From Stenocarpella maydis (taxonomy: Eukaryota > Ascomycota > Sordariomycetes > Diaporthales > Diaporthaceae): a DNA stretch of 64,000 nucleotides. The position numbers and the translations under genes are program-made. This document shows, piece by piece, positions 46,076 through 57,534 of this stretch (positions are counted from its first letter, which is position 1; each line of letters opens with the position of its first letter). The notes beneath the pieces are model-generated. The model was not told the DNA's origin. It searched no databases and saw nothing but the letters and a program-made list of their open reading frames with translations. Where the stretch lies: assembly GCA_002270565.1 (NCBI GenBank), contig NQMI01000043.1:90783-154782 (forward strand), written 5' to 3'.

Positions 46076-49000
46076 CTTGGCTTGCATCTGGGAGTGGTTC
46101 GCCCGGAGACGCAACAGGACAACACAACCACGACCGCTGCCAGTCTGCCAGTCATCTATGCAATGGCGTGAGCCATGCAGTGCTGTGGCAACAGCGACAC
46201 CGAGGTCGGGTGGATTCTGCTGCAGCAGCGTGGAAAGCATTGATGGCACAAATTTGTAGCGCACTAGTGTACGATGCAGTTACGGTACATGCAGAAGCCT
46301 GCTGTGTGTGATTTTCGTTGGTAGGCCTCTACACTAGGCATGGTGGGCACCAACAAGGCCGCATTAGCGTCACCCCCCTTCCTGGCACACAGCATGATCA
46401 ACCAGAAAGCAGCATCCTGGGATGGCATGCTTCCATTGATGCTTCCAAAACCTTCCACCAAGAACCCCACGTTATTAGTGTTAGGCCCGCCCGGGCGTGC
46501 AAGAAGGGATTAGTCCCGTTTTCTCGTCGCTAGCCCCTCCCCTACTCATGCAGGTGGCCCTGCAGGTGCTGGACGGTCTCCCTGCCGCAGCAAATCAGAT
46601 GAGGTGGATGCTCAAAGACAAGGCAAGTATTAAGCCACCTGTCGTCAGGTTGAGCGACTGAGAATGGGAGGGGGGATTTATGGTGTGTCAGTCAGTGAGT
46701 CCATGTGGCGGGTGCGCACCACGAGGGGGGGATCGGAGTCAATCCACTGCAGGAATCAGATCTGTGGGTTTATCGTGTACACCTGACAACAATGAACAAC
46801 CTGATTACGAGCGACATCATCGATCGCCGGGAGACCCAAAGCACGACTCGTACCCAACGGCTACGCGGGCTGGCGGGTGAACAATTATCCAGCGACCCCC
46901 CAAAACGAGACTGGAGACAGCGAGCACAAGCAGCCGAGCAACCAGCCAACCCTACCTCTTGGCCTGTGCTGTGAGGATCGCCGGACCGGATCTGGAATGA
47001 ATTCTACAAGGAGGCCCGGGAATAATTCTAAAATAAACTCCTTCCTCGTGGCCGGTAAAACAACGCGACAAAAAAAGGACAGAACGAACAGGGCATGAGC
47101 GACGTCGAAGGGGTCCCCAAAACCTCATCTGTTGATTCTGCAACCCCGCCTGCCATTCCATCACTTACCTGCCGGACCGTTGTGAAATGCCAAACTGCCC
47201 GCTCCGTGCCAATGTATGAGAGTGGTTGGTGCTGGGGACGAGGATAGGCAGGGGAGGCGGTATACGTCGGTCGCCCAAACAAGCTAGTCCTCCCGGACCC
47301 GACGACGACGAAGACGACCAAGACGACCATCAACAGAGCCAACTGGCAGGCAGGAAGGCTGCTGAAGGTAAAGGGAGGAGATGATGAAACCCACCCGGAC
47401 CAAGCGCGGAGAGCCCCTTCGTCATGCAATAATAATCCAACCCAGACCTGTTGCATTAACACACAAGCAGTACCTGCGTTTTTCTTTTGCTTCTTTTTGC
47501 TTCGTCAGCCAGCCGCGCACGGGAGATGGGGGGAATAACAGTAAACCCTCCAGCCAAAAATGATCGGCGCAGCTTTCCCGTTCGAGCATGTCCACGCGGT
47601 TCCGGATGCTAGCCATGTCCCCCCCCTCCAAAGCCACCGTCAACCATGCGCGTGCGCACAGCTTCATTTTGAGAAAGAAGCTGGACCGTTTTCCTCTCGC
47701 CCGCGCCCGCGCCCCACGCCAGGGAGTCCTCTCTCCGGGAGGACTGCATCGCGGCGGCGGCAGCAGCAGCCTTTCTGACGGCATTTGTGACATGCGGACT
47801 TGGGCCCGGGCTGGCCGGCCCGGCGCTAACAACCTAGTTACCTGACAGACACCCGTGCCGGGTTCTACACTATGGTTGCTTTTTTTCTTCTTCCTTTGTC
47901 TCCCGCCCTAATGCTAACATCTACCACTCTACACTAGGTAGTAGGCACCGCACCATATAGTATAGCGTGCTAGAGATGCCGTGTACAGTACCAAGTGCAT
48001 GCATGCATGCAGCAGGTACACCATCTACCCGTCCCGCAAGGCTGAGATCGCAGCTGTCAGGGCGTCTGGGCTGTGGGGGGGCTGTGGCCGGCTTGTTTCA
48101 CCAGCACGTGGGCGTCGGCCATCCAGTCCCCCATCGAGATAGGTCTCTCACTTCAACATGTCCCCCTCCCCCCTTCTTTTCTTGTTTCTTAATTTAGACC
48201 ACGGGCACACAAAGACGAGGCTGAGGCTGTACCTCGCTGTTGTTCTGGGGGGACTTGAGTGTCCCCCTCTCGGCCCTTGGCCTGGGAAAGCTGGGGTATT
48301 TTAACCCCGAGGACTGAACCCCGAGTACAACATCCACACACGTGCGCGCCCGTACACTCGTCCGGCAGCCTGGGCGCCGCGCCAGCCGCCTCGGGGGCTC
48401 TTGTTGAGAGAAGGGCCATCGAGACGGAGTGTGCCTTGCGCCGTGTGTTCCTTGGACTGAAAGGAGGACCGCTCAAGCCGACATTTGCCATCCAAACACC
48501 CTCTCCGCCTCAGAGTCCTGCTGTGCCCCCCGGAGATGTAGGCCGATTGCAGCAGTGTGCTCCTCCCCGATGGCGATGATGCGCTTCACAGCTTCGGCAC
48601 GGGGCACTTCAATGCAGAATGCAAGAAATATGTGCCGCGGCGCTGCAGGGGATAAAAATGACCCGCCCCCGGGCGCTTGCAATATATGTACCAGTGTTGC
48701 AACGGTAGGCAGGTACCTGGAAATGCCGCGCGTCAAGACTGGCTGCGGGCACGGGCCGGCGGAGGACACTTGCAACAACAACCTGATGGCCTGCCTGCCT
48801 GCTCCCCGGGGGGGTGTGCGGGGCGGACGTCTGGCCGTTTCCGGGTGGGCGGGCGAGGTCAACCAGGCCGGGCCGCCCGTGTGGGGCCGGCTTTCCGAGT
48901 CTGATGTTGGTTTGGAGGACGTGGTGGGAGGATGGGTTCTAGGTCCTGGGTGAGAGGGTTCCGGGACTGCTTGGTAAAAGATTTATGCCATGAATTGGTT

Positions 49001-49361
49001 GTTTCCTCGGACGATGAATATGCGACTAGTTCTAACTATCATGTTTAACATGACCAGACGACGGCTGGCTGCCACACGATCAGCGTGGTTGGAGGCATGC
49101 CGGGGCGGATCATGCCATGCAATGTGTTCAGCATAGCAATGCTACCTGCCGGCCACGAAACCGACTCGTCTGGTTCGGGCATGTCACTCGAAGCTTTCAG
49201 CGGAAACAAGTATCAAGTTGATTCAAATCGGCTGTTCAACGCTGACATTGTCCATGCAGCCAGGCCGCCCTCAGTTGAACACCAGACACCAGCAATTACG
49301 AAAACAATCCCACTCATTATAAGTCACACATGCTTCCCCGCCGGACAGCCACCGGCCCGGG

Positions 49362-50413
49362 TCACCTCTTGTGTATCTTGGGCAGGTACCTCACCCACGG
49401 CACGCAGTTATTGGCGTCCCCGTGCTTGCCGTAGTCCTGCGCGGGCACGAACTGGCCCGTCTGCAGGCTCCCCTGCACAAAGTAGACGTACCACGCCTCG
49501 TGCAGCTCGTCGCGCCTCCTCCCGCCGCACCGTAGTACCACCTTGCCGCCGCTGAACTGCTCGAGGATGCGGCGCACGTCCTCGAGCGGGTAGTGTGTGC
49601 GGGCGCTGGGCTCGATGCCGGCCAGCGAGAGCGCCGTGTACGTGTCGAGCATCTTGAAGAGCCCCGCCGCGCGCGAGAAGTAGTCGACCACCTCCCTGCC
49701 CTCCCCGCCGCCCTCGCCGTAGCACTTTGGACTGAGGGTGTTTATACACGTCGCGTGCTTGTTGTACTCGTGCGACCACAGGTGCGAGTTGCTGCCCCTG
49801 TTGGCGACCCAGTACCGGTCCATGAAGGCCCGCAGCTCGTCCTGCCCGTAGTGCGCGAGGATGTCGGTGATGTTGCTGTAGTGGGGGGCCATGTTGCAGT
49901 AGGCGTCGTAGGAACCGTCGCAGAGGTCGGGCCTGTGATTTGCTTTTAGTATCTCTCCTGAAGACCCCCACTCTCTCTCTCTCTCTTGGCCCGGGGAATA
50001 TTCTGGGGGGGGGGGGTGAGAGAGTGGATGGGACTGTGACCTCACCATAGCCCATGTAGGGTCCAGTCCTCCTCTGCCCCTCCGGCGTGCACCTCGCGGT
50101 CCCAGAACTGCGTGAGGAGCATCCGCCCGCCCGGGTATATAAAACAGCACGACTCGTCGCCCGCGACCGGCGTGTTGTTGTGGCAGCTCAGCGGGCTGTC
50201 GATGGGGCACGACGGCGCGCCGCTCAGCGGGTCGTAGGGCGTGACCTCGCCATTGTAACCGCTGGAGGGTGGGACTATGGCATCGCTGATGCCCCCGATC
50301 ACCGGCTCGAGAAGGCTCGAGAGGGGGGTCGCGACGTCCTGGAGGAGGGGCACCTGCGACAGGAGGTTGCCGGCGTAGGCCAGCGCCGAGCGGATGGATG
50401 GCGACGGGGACAT
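49362..50413 (-). CDS. Ribonuclease T2
   Basis: Acid endoribonuclease acting through a 2',3'-cyclic phosphate, usually secreted or vacuolar. Exon 1 is 50413-50046, intron 50045-49933 (GTGAGG..CAG, 113 nt, with CT and poly-G runs), exon 2 49932-49362; 312 residues. Both active-site boxes are intact: CAS I as DWTLHGLWPD (His120), split by the intron, and CAS II as LWSHEYNKHATC (His177, Glu178, His182). Paired cysteines (CP, SCH, CC, CDG, YC) match the family. The first 25 residues are only weakly hydrophobic (ALAYAGNLLSQVPLL), so the signal peptide is not obvious. Confidence 0.94.
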
Positions 50414-51341
50414 GGCTGGCCGTTGTGGATGCTGAAGGTGTTCCTGATCCAGAGGCTTCAGAGTGCAAGGACGGTTGTTGTTCTACATGAGAGAGGAGAT
50501 GGTTCGAGCCGCCGTCTGTGTCGAGACTCGGGGGGAAAGGAGCGTTGTGTGCGGCGGTGGGCGATGGCAGTGCAACCGAGCGTCGTCAGGGTCCAAGAGC
50601 TGCGGGAGCTCGTGACGGCCGTCTGGGCCACTTTAGTCTGGCTGGTGATTGGGCGGCGCGGTCTGCTCCCTGCCGCCTTACCCGCGCCGACTTAGCTGAC
50701 ATAAGGTACTTCGATACGGAGTACTTATGTCTACTCCCGCTGTTCAACAGAAAAACACTGCAGCCATCTCACAATCTCTGCGTCGATAATTGTGTGTAAC
50801 TGCCATCTAGGCATTCATCAAGCGAGACGCTTCCCTCAGCTGGTTTCCCTTTTCCCAAATCCAAACACGAACCGAACCATCGGTCGGGACATGCAGACAG
50901 CCGGCTCTTGACTCAACCCACACGGGGCACTACCTCTAAACATTATTATAACGTCTGTCAGGGTCCGTTGCGGCTGTTTCGAGCAGATATGGAGTCATTA
51001 GACGGTACTGAGAGATAAAGATTCCAGGGAACTGTATCCGGAACCCAACGGTTTGGGTCAGGGGGCTGGGCTGGTTTGTCTCTCCTGACACCTCCACCTA
51101 CCAACTATCCAAGCCGCGACTGTCGGACAACAGCACGGGCTAGCAGCAGCAAACAAATTTTCTGATACCCGCCTGTGGGCTCTCCCATATTCCCGTGTGG
51201 GACAGCCAAACCAGCGAGTCGGGGCCATGGTTCACCTGGGTCTCGCCAGCTTCCATATTCTCCGCGCCCCCAGCCGAAAACCTTGAATCTCGGTGCGACT
51301 CCTCTTTGGACCGTCCAACTTGGACGTCCCGGACCCCACCA
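50414..51341. other. Intergenic, divergent promoters
   Basis: About 0.9 kb with one TACGGAGTAC motif at 50715-50724. No gene recognised. Confidence 0.6.
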
Positions 51342-52400
51342 ATGCCTGTGGAGCACGAGTTCCCGGAGCCGCTGGTATACGAGCCAGCGTCGGGGATACA
51401 CAGCCACACCGTAATCCTCCTGCACGGCCGCGGCGGGAACGCTGACGCGTTCGCCCCCGCGCTCCTCGGCACCGCCCTCCCCCCAGCAGCAGCCGGGGAA
51501 AGCGTGCTAGATGCTTTGCGCAGCGACTCGGGCACGGCCATCTCTGGCCCTGATGGAGCAGTGCCTGGCAAGCTTCTCAACGACAGCCCTCGCGCGACAC
51601 TCGCCCAGGCACTCCCTCACGCGAGGTTCGTCTTCCCCAGCGCGCCCAAGCAGCGCGCCACCGTCTACAGGCGCAGCGTCATCCGCCAGTGGTTCGACGA
51701 CTGGCACCTGGGCTTCGCCGCGGACGAGGTCGACGGCCGCTATGATTTGGGCCTGCAGACCACCGGGCTGGGTAGTACGGTCGCCTACCTGCACAGTCTG
51801 ATCGCTGAGGAAGCGACACTGGTCGGGGGTGTCCGTAATGTTATCCTCGGTGGCATAAGTCAAGGCTGTGCCGCGAGCCTGGTGGCATCGTTGCTGTGGG
51901 AGGGCGAGGAGGGCCTGGGTGGTGTCGTTGGGGTGTGCGGGTGGCTGCCGTACATCAGCCAGATGAGAGAGCAGTTGGGGCTGGGGGGCAAACGAGGCAG
52001 GAAGAATTGCGCGGCGGTCGAGCAAGAAGAAACCGGTTTTGACCCTTTTGAAAGATCGGATTCTCCGGGCTGTGATGCGGCATCGCCAGTCGGTGTTGAC
52101 ACTGAAAGTGCCTCGGACGCAGCACTGAATTGGTTGAGAGGTGAGCTCGAGATGCCCGAACCTGGGAGACCGGCATCTCATGCACTCATTGGCAGCACTC
52201 CAGCTCTCCTGTGCCATGGCCGGGGTGATAGGAAGGTCGAGGTCTCCAAGGGAATGGAGACTGCCGAGTTCCTCTCCGCCATTAATATGGGACCAACATG
52301 CCTCAAGGAGTTCGCTGGTGTCGGGCATGACTTTTCGGCGGAGATGCTCTTTGAGATCGCGAGGTTCATCCGGGGCCTATTGGATAGGCCGTCAAACTGA
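51342..52400 (+). CDS. Phospholipase/carboxylesterase-type alpha/beta hydrolase (acyl-protein thioesterase-like)
   Basis: Family members cleave thioester or ester bonds, such as palmitoyl groups on proteins or lysophospholipids. Single exon, 352 residues from MPVEHEFPEPL; an in-frame ATG at 51195 would add 49 residues of poor quality. Visible features: HTVILLHGRGGN (oxyanion loop), the block FVFPSAPKQRATVYRR, nucleophile Ser173 in LGGISQGCAASL, Asp296 in CHGRGDRKV and His329 in GVGHDF. It is longer than Apt1-type enzymes (about 230) because of an insertion at about 205-275. No signal peptide is seen. Confidence 0.92.
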   Translation: MPVEHEFPEPLVYEPASGIHSHTVILLHGRGGNADAFAPALLGTALPPAAAGESVLDALRSDSGTAISGPDGAVPGKLLNDSPRATLAQALPHARFVFPSAPKQRATVYRRSVIRQWFDDWHLGFAADEVDGRYDLGLQTTGLGSTVAYLHSLIAEEATLVGGVRNVILGGISQGCAASLVASLLWEGEEGLGGVVGVCGWLPYISQMREQLGLGGKRGRKNCAAVEQEETGFDPFERSDSPGCDAASPVGVDTESASDAALNWLRGELEMPEPGRPASHALIGSTPALLCHGRGDRKVEVSKGMETAEFLSAINMGPTCLKEFAGVGHDFSAEMLFEIARFIRGLLDRPSN

Positions 52401-52757
52401 CGGAAGCCCCGGATGCTGCATAAGCCTCTGACGCTGTTGACAGAATGACCAAGGCCCAGTGGCGTGGGGATCAACCGGCCAGATGCTCCTCACTAAGAAG
52501 CTCGGTGCCGGCAATCAATACTTGCATCGCTTCACGAGAAGTTGGGCACAGCGGTGTTGTCAGGATCCAAGGCTTTTTTTGTTCGCGCCTCAATATGCAT
52601 TACTATATTGACAAAAAAACACATTATCATATATACCATCATTAGAACGCTCCCCAAAGGGATGGACGCCAAGTCATGCACACGTATCCGCCGCGTTTCT
52701 CCCTCAACATCATTAGAGTGCCTCGTAACCCCCCCCCCCAAGCCAGGAGAGACCACC
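52401..52757. other. Intergenic
   Basis: Convergent 3' flanks, with an A/T-rich stretch. Nothing recognised. Confidence 0.6.
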
Positions 52758-53351
52758 TTAAGCATGCGGCAGGCCGCAGTCGGAGTAGGAGACCTGGACG
52801 GCGGTGGCGTCGACGCGGCCGAGGGCGACGGCCTGGCCGTTGGTCAGCTGGTTCAAGGCCGCCTCGGCGATGTTGAAGCCCTCGCCGGCGTGGTCGATGG
52901 CCAGGACGTTGATGGTGCGCCCGCCCCAGCTCAGCTGCCAGCAGGTTCCGCACTGGGTGGGGGTTGTCAGCGTCTGTGGTTTATGTATCTTCGGTGTCCC
53001 CCCTCTTATCAGGGGGTTGGGGGGGGGGTGGTATATGACAAGAAAAAAAGGGGACTCACGCTTGGAGAGTTCCAGCCGGCGACCGCGGCGGCGCCGCCGA
53101 CGTAGGGGAAGTCGGGGATGGCGCCCTGGGTCTGGTAGCCGAAGCGGGTTATGAGGCCGTTGACGCCGTCGGAGCACGAGACGTCGTCCATGGAGCGGCC
53201 GGCATTGTCGTAGCCGGTGTCGTAGGAGACTGGGGGATGTCGTTAGTGGTGATGTTGGGCAGAGTAGCCGTGGGGAGTATCAGTGAGACGTACCAGTGAC
53301 GGCGGCGGCAGCGGTGGCCAGGGTGAAGATGCTGAGGATGTTGGCGAGCAT
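52758..53351 (-). CDS. Cerato-platanin family secreted protein
   Basis: Small secreted fungal wall-associated protein; members bind chitin oligomers and can be recognised by plants. Exons: 53351-53294, 53229-53060 and 52952-52758. Phases agree, giving 140 residues. Signal peptide [19 protein letters not shown]. The mature part starts [19 protein letters not shown]. The family pattern is clear: VSYDTGY, then [37 protein letters not shown] and SYSDCGLP. All four conserved cysteines are present. Intron 2 sits just before CGTCW. The nearby RNase T2 is probably also exported, but no co-regulation is visible. Confidence 0.97.
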
Positions 53352-54592
53352 TTTAAGGTTGTTTGGGTTGTTGGGTGGTTTGGCGGGGTTATGTGTATGT
53401 CGAGAGAGGCGGTGGTGTATTAGGCTATTAATGAGAAGATGGTAGTGGTGGTGATGATGATGATGTCTCCCGAACCAGACAGTTGGACAGCGGCGCTCGA
53501 ACTTATATACAAGAAGCTCGCAGCTTGCTCTCCACCCAGGATCCCGAGCTTGATGTTCCTCAAAGAAACCCTGCCAGCGCAACGTATGATGTCTCGCTCA
53601 TCCACCGAGGGACACCGATGCTCTTGGGTGCCGTCATCCGCCCATGTCGACGGGGAGCATCACGGGCAAAAAAAAAAAAACCCCCCCAACCCCACCACGA
53701 TAGTGTTGTCTAGTATAGCCTCCCCGCCCTAGTAGCAGGCCCTCTGCCGGGGGTGAGCTTGGGGCCCCGGCCGTAAGCACGTCCGCAAGGGCAAGCAAGG
53801 CGCGAGGGGGGAGAGAGAGAGAGAGAGAGTTGAGTATTGCAAACGGAGGTCGCAGTGTTCCTGCAGCCCGTTAGCCCGGGCAAGAGCACTATACGGGTGG
53901 GTTCTCTGGCGGTGCGAAAGTTCGTGTTGGGGTGTTGGCAGGTGGGACACGACACGATCGACGTTGCGACTCTCGTATCCATCCTTCCCGAGGTCCAGGT
54001 GACCTCAGTGGAGGCGGAGAAGAGAGGGGGCGGAGGAGAGGTGCGCACTCGGGCGTGGTCCAAATTTAGCGAAAAGGGCGGGCTGGGAGAGTTAGAACTT
54101 AGTGTACTCGCAGTTAGTCGTACGTACACTACGTCCGTATGGTTTGTTAGCAGTCCCCGGGCAGCCACCGGCAGATCTGCACGATGCCTGCAGAGTATAA
54201 TCTGGGGCCACCACAACATACCACACCTTATTACTCCGTACTCCGTACTATGTACACTTTTAAGCCCAGTAAGCTCTTGGCTCGTCCGCCCGGGGAGCCC
54301 CGCTGCCGCTGCTACCGTGCACTTGTACAGCAAGCAACTTTCACGATGGGGAACGGTTTTCCCCAGATGGCGACTGCGGCGGTGAGGCGATATCTGGAGA
54401 CTCCCGCTGGGGACCAGCCTGACCGGTCTTGTCTGCTCTCCGCTATTTTTGGATTCTGGCCACTGTTCTATTTTCGAAAAGCATCAGAGCCTTCTTTTTC
54501 TCTCTCTCTTTTTTATGTTGTTGTTTCTGGATGAGGTAGAACATGCAGGGGGAGGGGGCCGTAAAAGGGTAGAGCAGCTCGCCTAGCCGTGC
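53352..54592. other. Intergenic
   Basis: Cerato-platanin promoter plus about 1 kb without genes. Contains a GA run (about 53808-53829), an A12 run followed by a C-rich stretch near 53670-53690, and TACTCCGTACTCCGTAC at 54232-54248. Confidence 0.55.
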
Positions 54593-54832
54593 CTAGCCGT
54601 CCCACAGAAGCAACGCGGCGCGACCTCGCATGAACTGCGACCTCGTGAAAGGAGTAAGTAACCGGGGCCCGCTTCTGACTATGCTCGTGTCCGTCCCGAC
54701 TTCCGATGACGCCCAGTTCTCAGCATCCATGAACCCGACGTGAACACCGTTGGGCAGGGATCTGTAAACATAGTATCCGATTAAGCTATGTAGTACGTCA
54801 TAACTCAACATCAAATTCTCGAACTCGTCCAT
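54593..54832 (-). CDS. Possible small or truncated gene
   Basis: A 79-residue frame starting MDEFENLMLSYDVLHSLIGY with balanced composition (YYVYRSLPNGVHVGFMDAEN) that looks coding. The frame stays open a little upstream of the ATG. No family recognised. It may be a remnant, like the orphan exons 0.8 kb further on. Confidence 0.25.
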   Translation of the reverse strand: MDEFENLMLSYDVLHSLIGYYVYRSLPNGVHVGFMDAENWASSEVGTDTSIVRSGPRLLTPFTRSQFMRGRAALLLWDG

Positions 54833-55636
54833 GTTCTCGTCCCTTCTGTCTCTGTTGGACTTTTGTGGGGACAGCGGCCGCGCCAGGATATTGTCAACTC
54901 ACAAGGGGCTGCACTAGAGGCGTGGATCTTGGGCACTCTTCTTATGTTGGAAGTATCACTGCGGAACAACATTGGCGGAGCCAAAGCGAGCAACAAAATT
55001 AACGAAGCTCGTCCTGTTCATCCACAAGCAACCATACGTGAAATACAAGCCACTCGATTCCTAAGCACGTGACGAACGCATAAAACCGAACTCGGGAGAG
55101 TAGCACCTACGCAGCCCCACTACAAAGCACGGTTTTCCAGCGAGGCCATTCTGCAGCAACCGGGTCACCACCTCTGCTTCGGAGTCAATAGCCTGGGCCT
55201 AAAGGCCGGCATATACTTCACACGCGTAACAAGAGGGATTCTAAATATCTTGAGCCCTCCACCTACCCGCAGACAATTGGATGCCGTGTTCAGACTTACA
55301 CCATGACCAGTGCAACAAGAACACGTTGCCACCAGCTTCCCAATGTCTGCAGCCCGAGGCGCACGCCGATTGCCAACCTGTCATGCCAGGTTGAATCTCG
55401 ATGCCGTGTCCTCACTTATGCAGACCGGGCTCCTCGTACAGGATCTAGCATTACCGGTGGTCGTCCAAGTAAATTGGCTGCCTTGGGAGTGATTACAAGG
55501 CGAATCCCCCACCTGCTGCACGTCAGGACAGCTAATTAGTGTATTAATACCCCATTGGTGGTATCAAGTTACACTATCCAGTATTCGACGGACCAGAGAG
55601 ACGGGCACCCCAGTGGGGTTTTGCTACCCCTGAACG
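54833..55636. other. Intergenic
   Basis: No recognisable gene; short frames only. Confidence 0.5.
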
Positions 55637-55895
55637 CTAGTCGTCGTCCTGATCCTCTTCGAACTCGACGCGACGGCGCTGACGACCAGAACCGCTGCCG
55701 TCGAGGCGAGCGGCCAGAGCCTCGAGGGCCTGGATGTCGGCGGCCGACTCGCGCTGGTGACGCTCCTCGGCGGCGTCAAAGCGCTCCTAGGACCAAGTCA
55801 GTACCAAGCAACCCCCGGCCGGGTGGGAAGACCGGGGGGGGGGTACATACCTCCAGACGGTTCATGGCCATGGTGGCCCGCTGAGCGTGGCCCTA
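55637..55895 (-). pseudogene. 3'-terminal exons of an unidentified gene, 5' part missing
   Basis: Two exons joined by an excellent fungal intron: exon up to 55851, intron 55850-55787 (GTATGT, branch TACTGAC, TAG), exon 55786-55637. The product reads GHAQRATMAMNRLEERFDAA, then EERHQRESAADIQALEALAA and RLDGSGSGRQRRRVEFEEDQ with an Asp tail and a TAG. It is a helical, charged C-terminus I cannot place. Upstream the same frame meets a TAG at 55895-55893, which could itself be an acceptor. No continuing exon is visible within the next kilobase. It is either the end of a gene with a distant exon or a fragment left by rearrangement. Confidence 0.6.
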
Positions 55896-57229
55896 TTACG
55901 CCCCCAGAGACCCCCGGGATGTGCTTGGAGCCGTGAAACACAAACATTTTAGATGCCCACAAAGAGAGTGCACCCGTCCGTTGCACCACGAAGGCTTATT
56001 TTTAATGCCATGCTGACGCAGGCCTCGCGCCAGCCAGAGGGCGAGGGTGAGTTTGTCAATACATATATGCAACAAGGAGGGCCCAGCCGCCAGTACACAG
56101 CCATCAATAAGCGTTGCCACAAGACATGTAGCAGCCACGATCGACTCACCCGCCAATGACAATAGGTTCTACTGTTGCTAATAAGCAAACATTGGAAGTC
56201 CTAGGCTTTTCCCAGTCGAGTCCAACATCCTGTTGTGCAACCGTATCATGTTCACATCACACGAGCTGGGGGAACTTTGAGAATTTTGATTTCTGAAGAA
56301 ATCTAACCAAACCTCAATTATCCTACTGCAATCGCCCACATCGTATTCATCCACTGAAATGGCCAATAACACACCTCTTGTTTCGTGGGAAAGCAACAGA
56401 AACAGCAATCGCGGTCTTGGAAATAGAGATGGGAGCCCAGTGGACGAGGCTCCCACGCCGCCTACCCTTTGTCCTCAATCTGGACCTGAGCTTTCCCAGC
56501 TGAACTTCAGGAGCCTTACCGCGAATTGGTAGGCAATAGGGAGGGCGCGCCATCTACTCCCCTTAGGCAGCTCGTTTTTCACTGGCATTCTTCGTGCCCC
56601 TTCCTGACTTGTGTTTTGACCATGGAACCCAGAGCTCAAGGTTATGGCATGGGCCCCCCGCCGACAGACACTGGCGTTGTCACCGAACAGGCATCGGTAT
56701 CTAGATCAACATCTACAACATCACAATATACGACAAGTCACTCATCCACGAAACAAAAGCCAGGTACAGCTTCTGGCAAGAAGTCTTCGATCTCCACTCG
56801 TACGAGTACATTTCCAGCAGCAACAAATACTCCAGGGTTCACCTTCCTGCAGCTTCGTGGCATCCCGCACAGTGTTTCTTGTTTCTGAGGGAGACTTTCT
56901 AAACGCGGACTTCAGTGAATTATGCCCATCCGGAAATTGTTTCGTCGATTGCAAGAACATGACTTGAGTTTTCACCGCCAGTCCTCCGGCGTTCAGCAAT
57001 AGCACGAACATGGATGCAGAACACGCCCCGGTGACTTTGCTCGGTATCTGCAGCAACTTGGCCAACGCCACAGCGTCAGTCGAACTTAGTGATGACACTG
57101 GTCTGAAGTCTTATTTCGGAAGCTCAAGCACTGTTGATGCCGAAAATGATATCGGGTTGCTAAGTCAACATACCGCTTCACACACCACCCCCTTCACGCA
57201 CACCCGACTTTTTAACCTCCCCTAGAAGC
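55896..57229. other. Gene-poor transition zone
   Basis: Lies between the orphan exons and the AT-rich compartment. Contains a coding-looking frame at 56359-56532 and Ser/Thr-rich frames at 56526-56888. No confident gene. Confidence 0.5.
56359..56532 (+). CDS. Possible isolated exon
   Basis: 57 residues starting MANNTPLVSWESNRNSNRGL and ending ELSQLNFRSLTANW before TAG. Composition resembles a real N-terminal exon. A GTAGGC at the end could be a donor, but I could not find a convincing following exon. Confidence 0.2.
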   Translation: MANNTPLVSWESNRNSNRGLGNRDGSPVDEAPTPPTLCPQSGPELSQLNFRSLTANW

Positions 57230-57534
57230 ACCCTCAACTTCAACACTTATTTACTTGACGAGTAATAAAGCTATCCGCAATCTAACAAGTGGTCCTCATC
57301 ACCTAAGTCCTATACTATAATACAGTCCATTTCCTCAACCTCATTATTATCCCCTAACTTATTATTATTAGGTATTACTTAAGGCTCTTCCTTAATAAGT
57401 CCTATAGCAGCCCTCTCCCTTATAATAGGTATAATACCTATAAATTTTAAATTTAAGTCTAGTAATACCCTCCTCTTCTTTTTAGGTTTCTAATGCTCTA
57501 AAGCAGCTATAAGAACTTTATTTTCCTCCTTAGT

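Larger units (their letters stand above)
42993..49361. other. Long gene-free region upstream of the Zn2Cys6 factor
   Basis: About 6.4 kb without a recognisable gene on either strand. It contains a GGCA tetranucleotide array (44174-44242), a CTCTG run (46046-46075), a GCAT run near 47996-48010, poly-purine/pyrimidine runs and palindromic TACCTAGGTA-type motifs. Many short frames exist but none has family features. It may hold a long promoter or untranslated leader of the regulator, or RNA genes I cannot recognise. Confidence 0.5.

Noticed and set aside
48429..48953. 174-codon frame in the gene desert
   Set aside because: Low-quality composition rich in Gly, Pro and Cys, no domain, no splice context.
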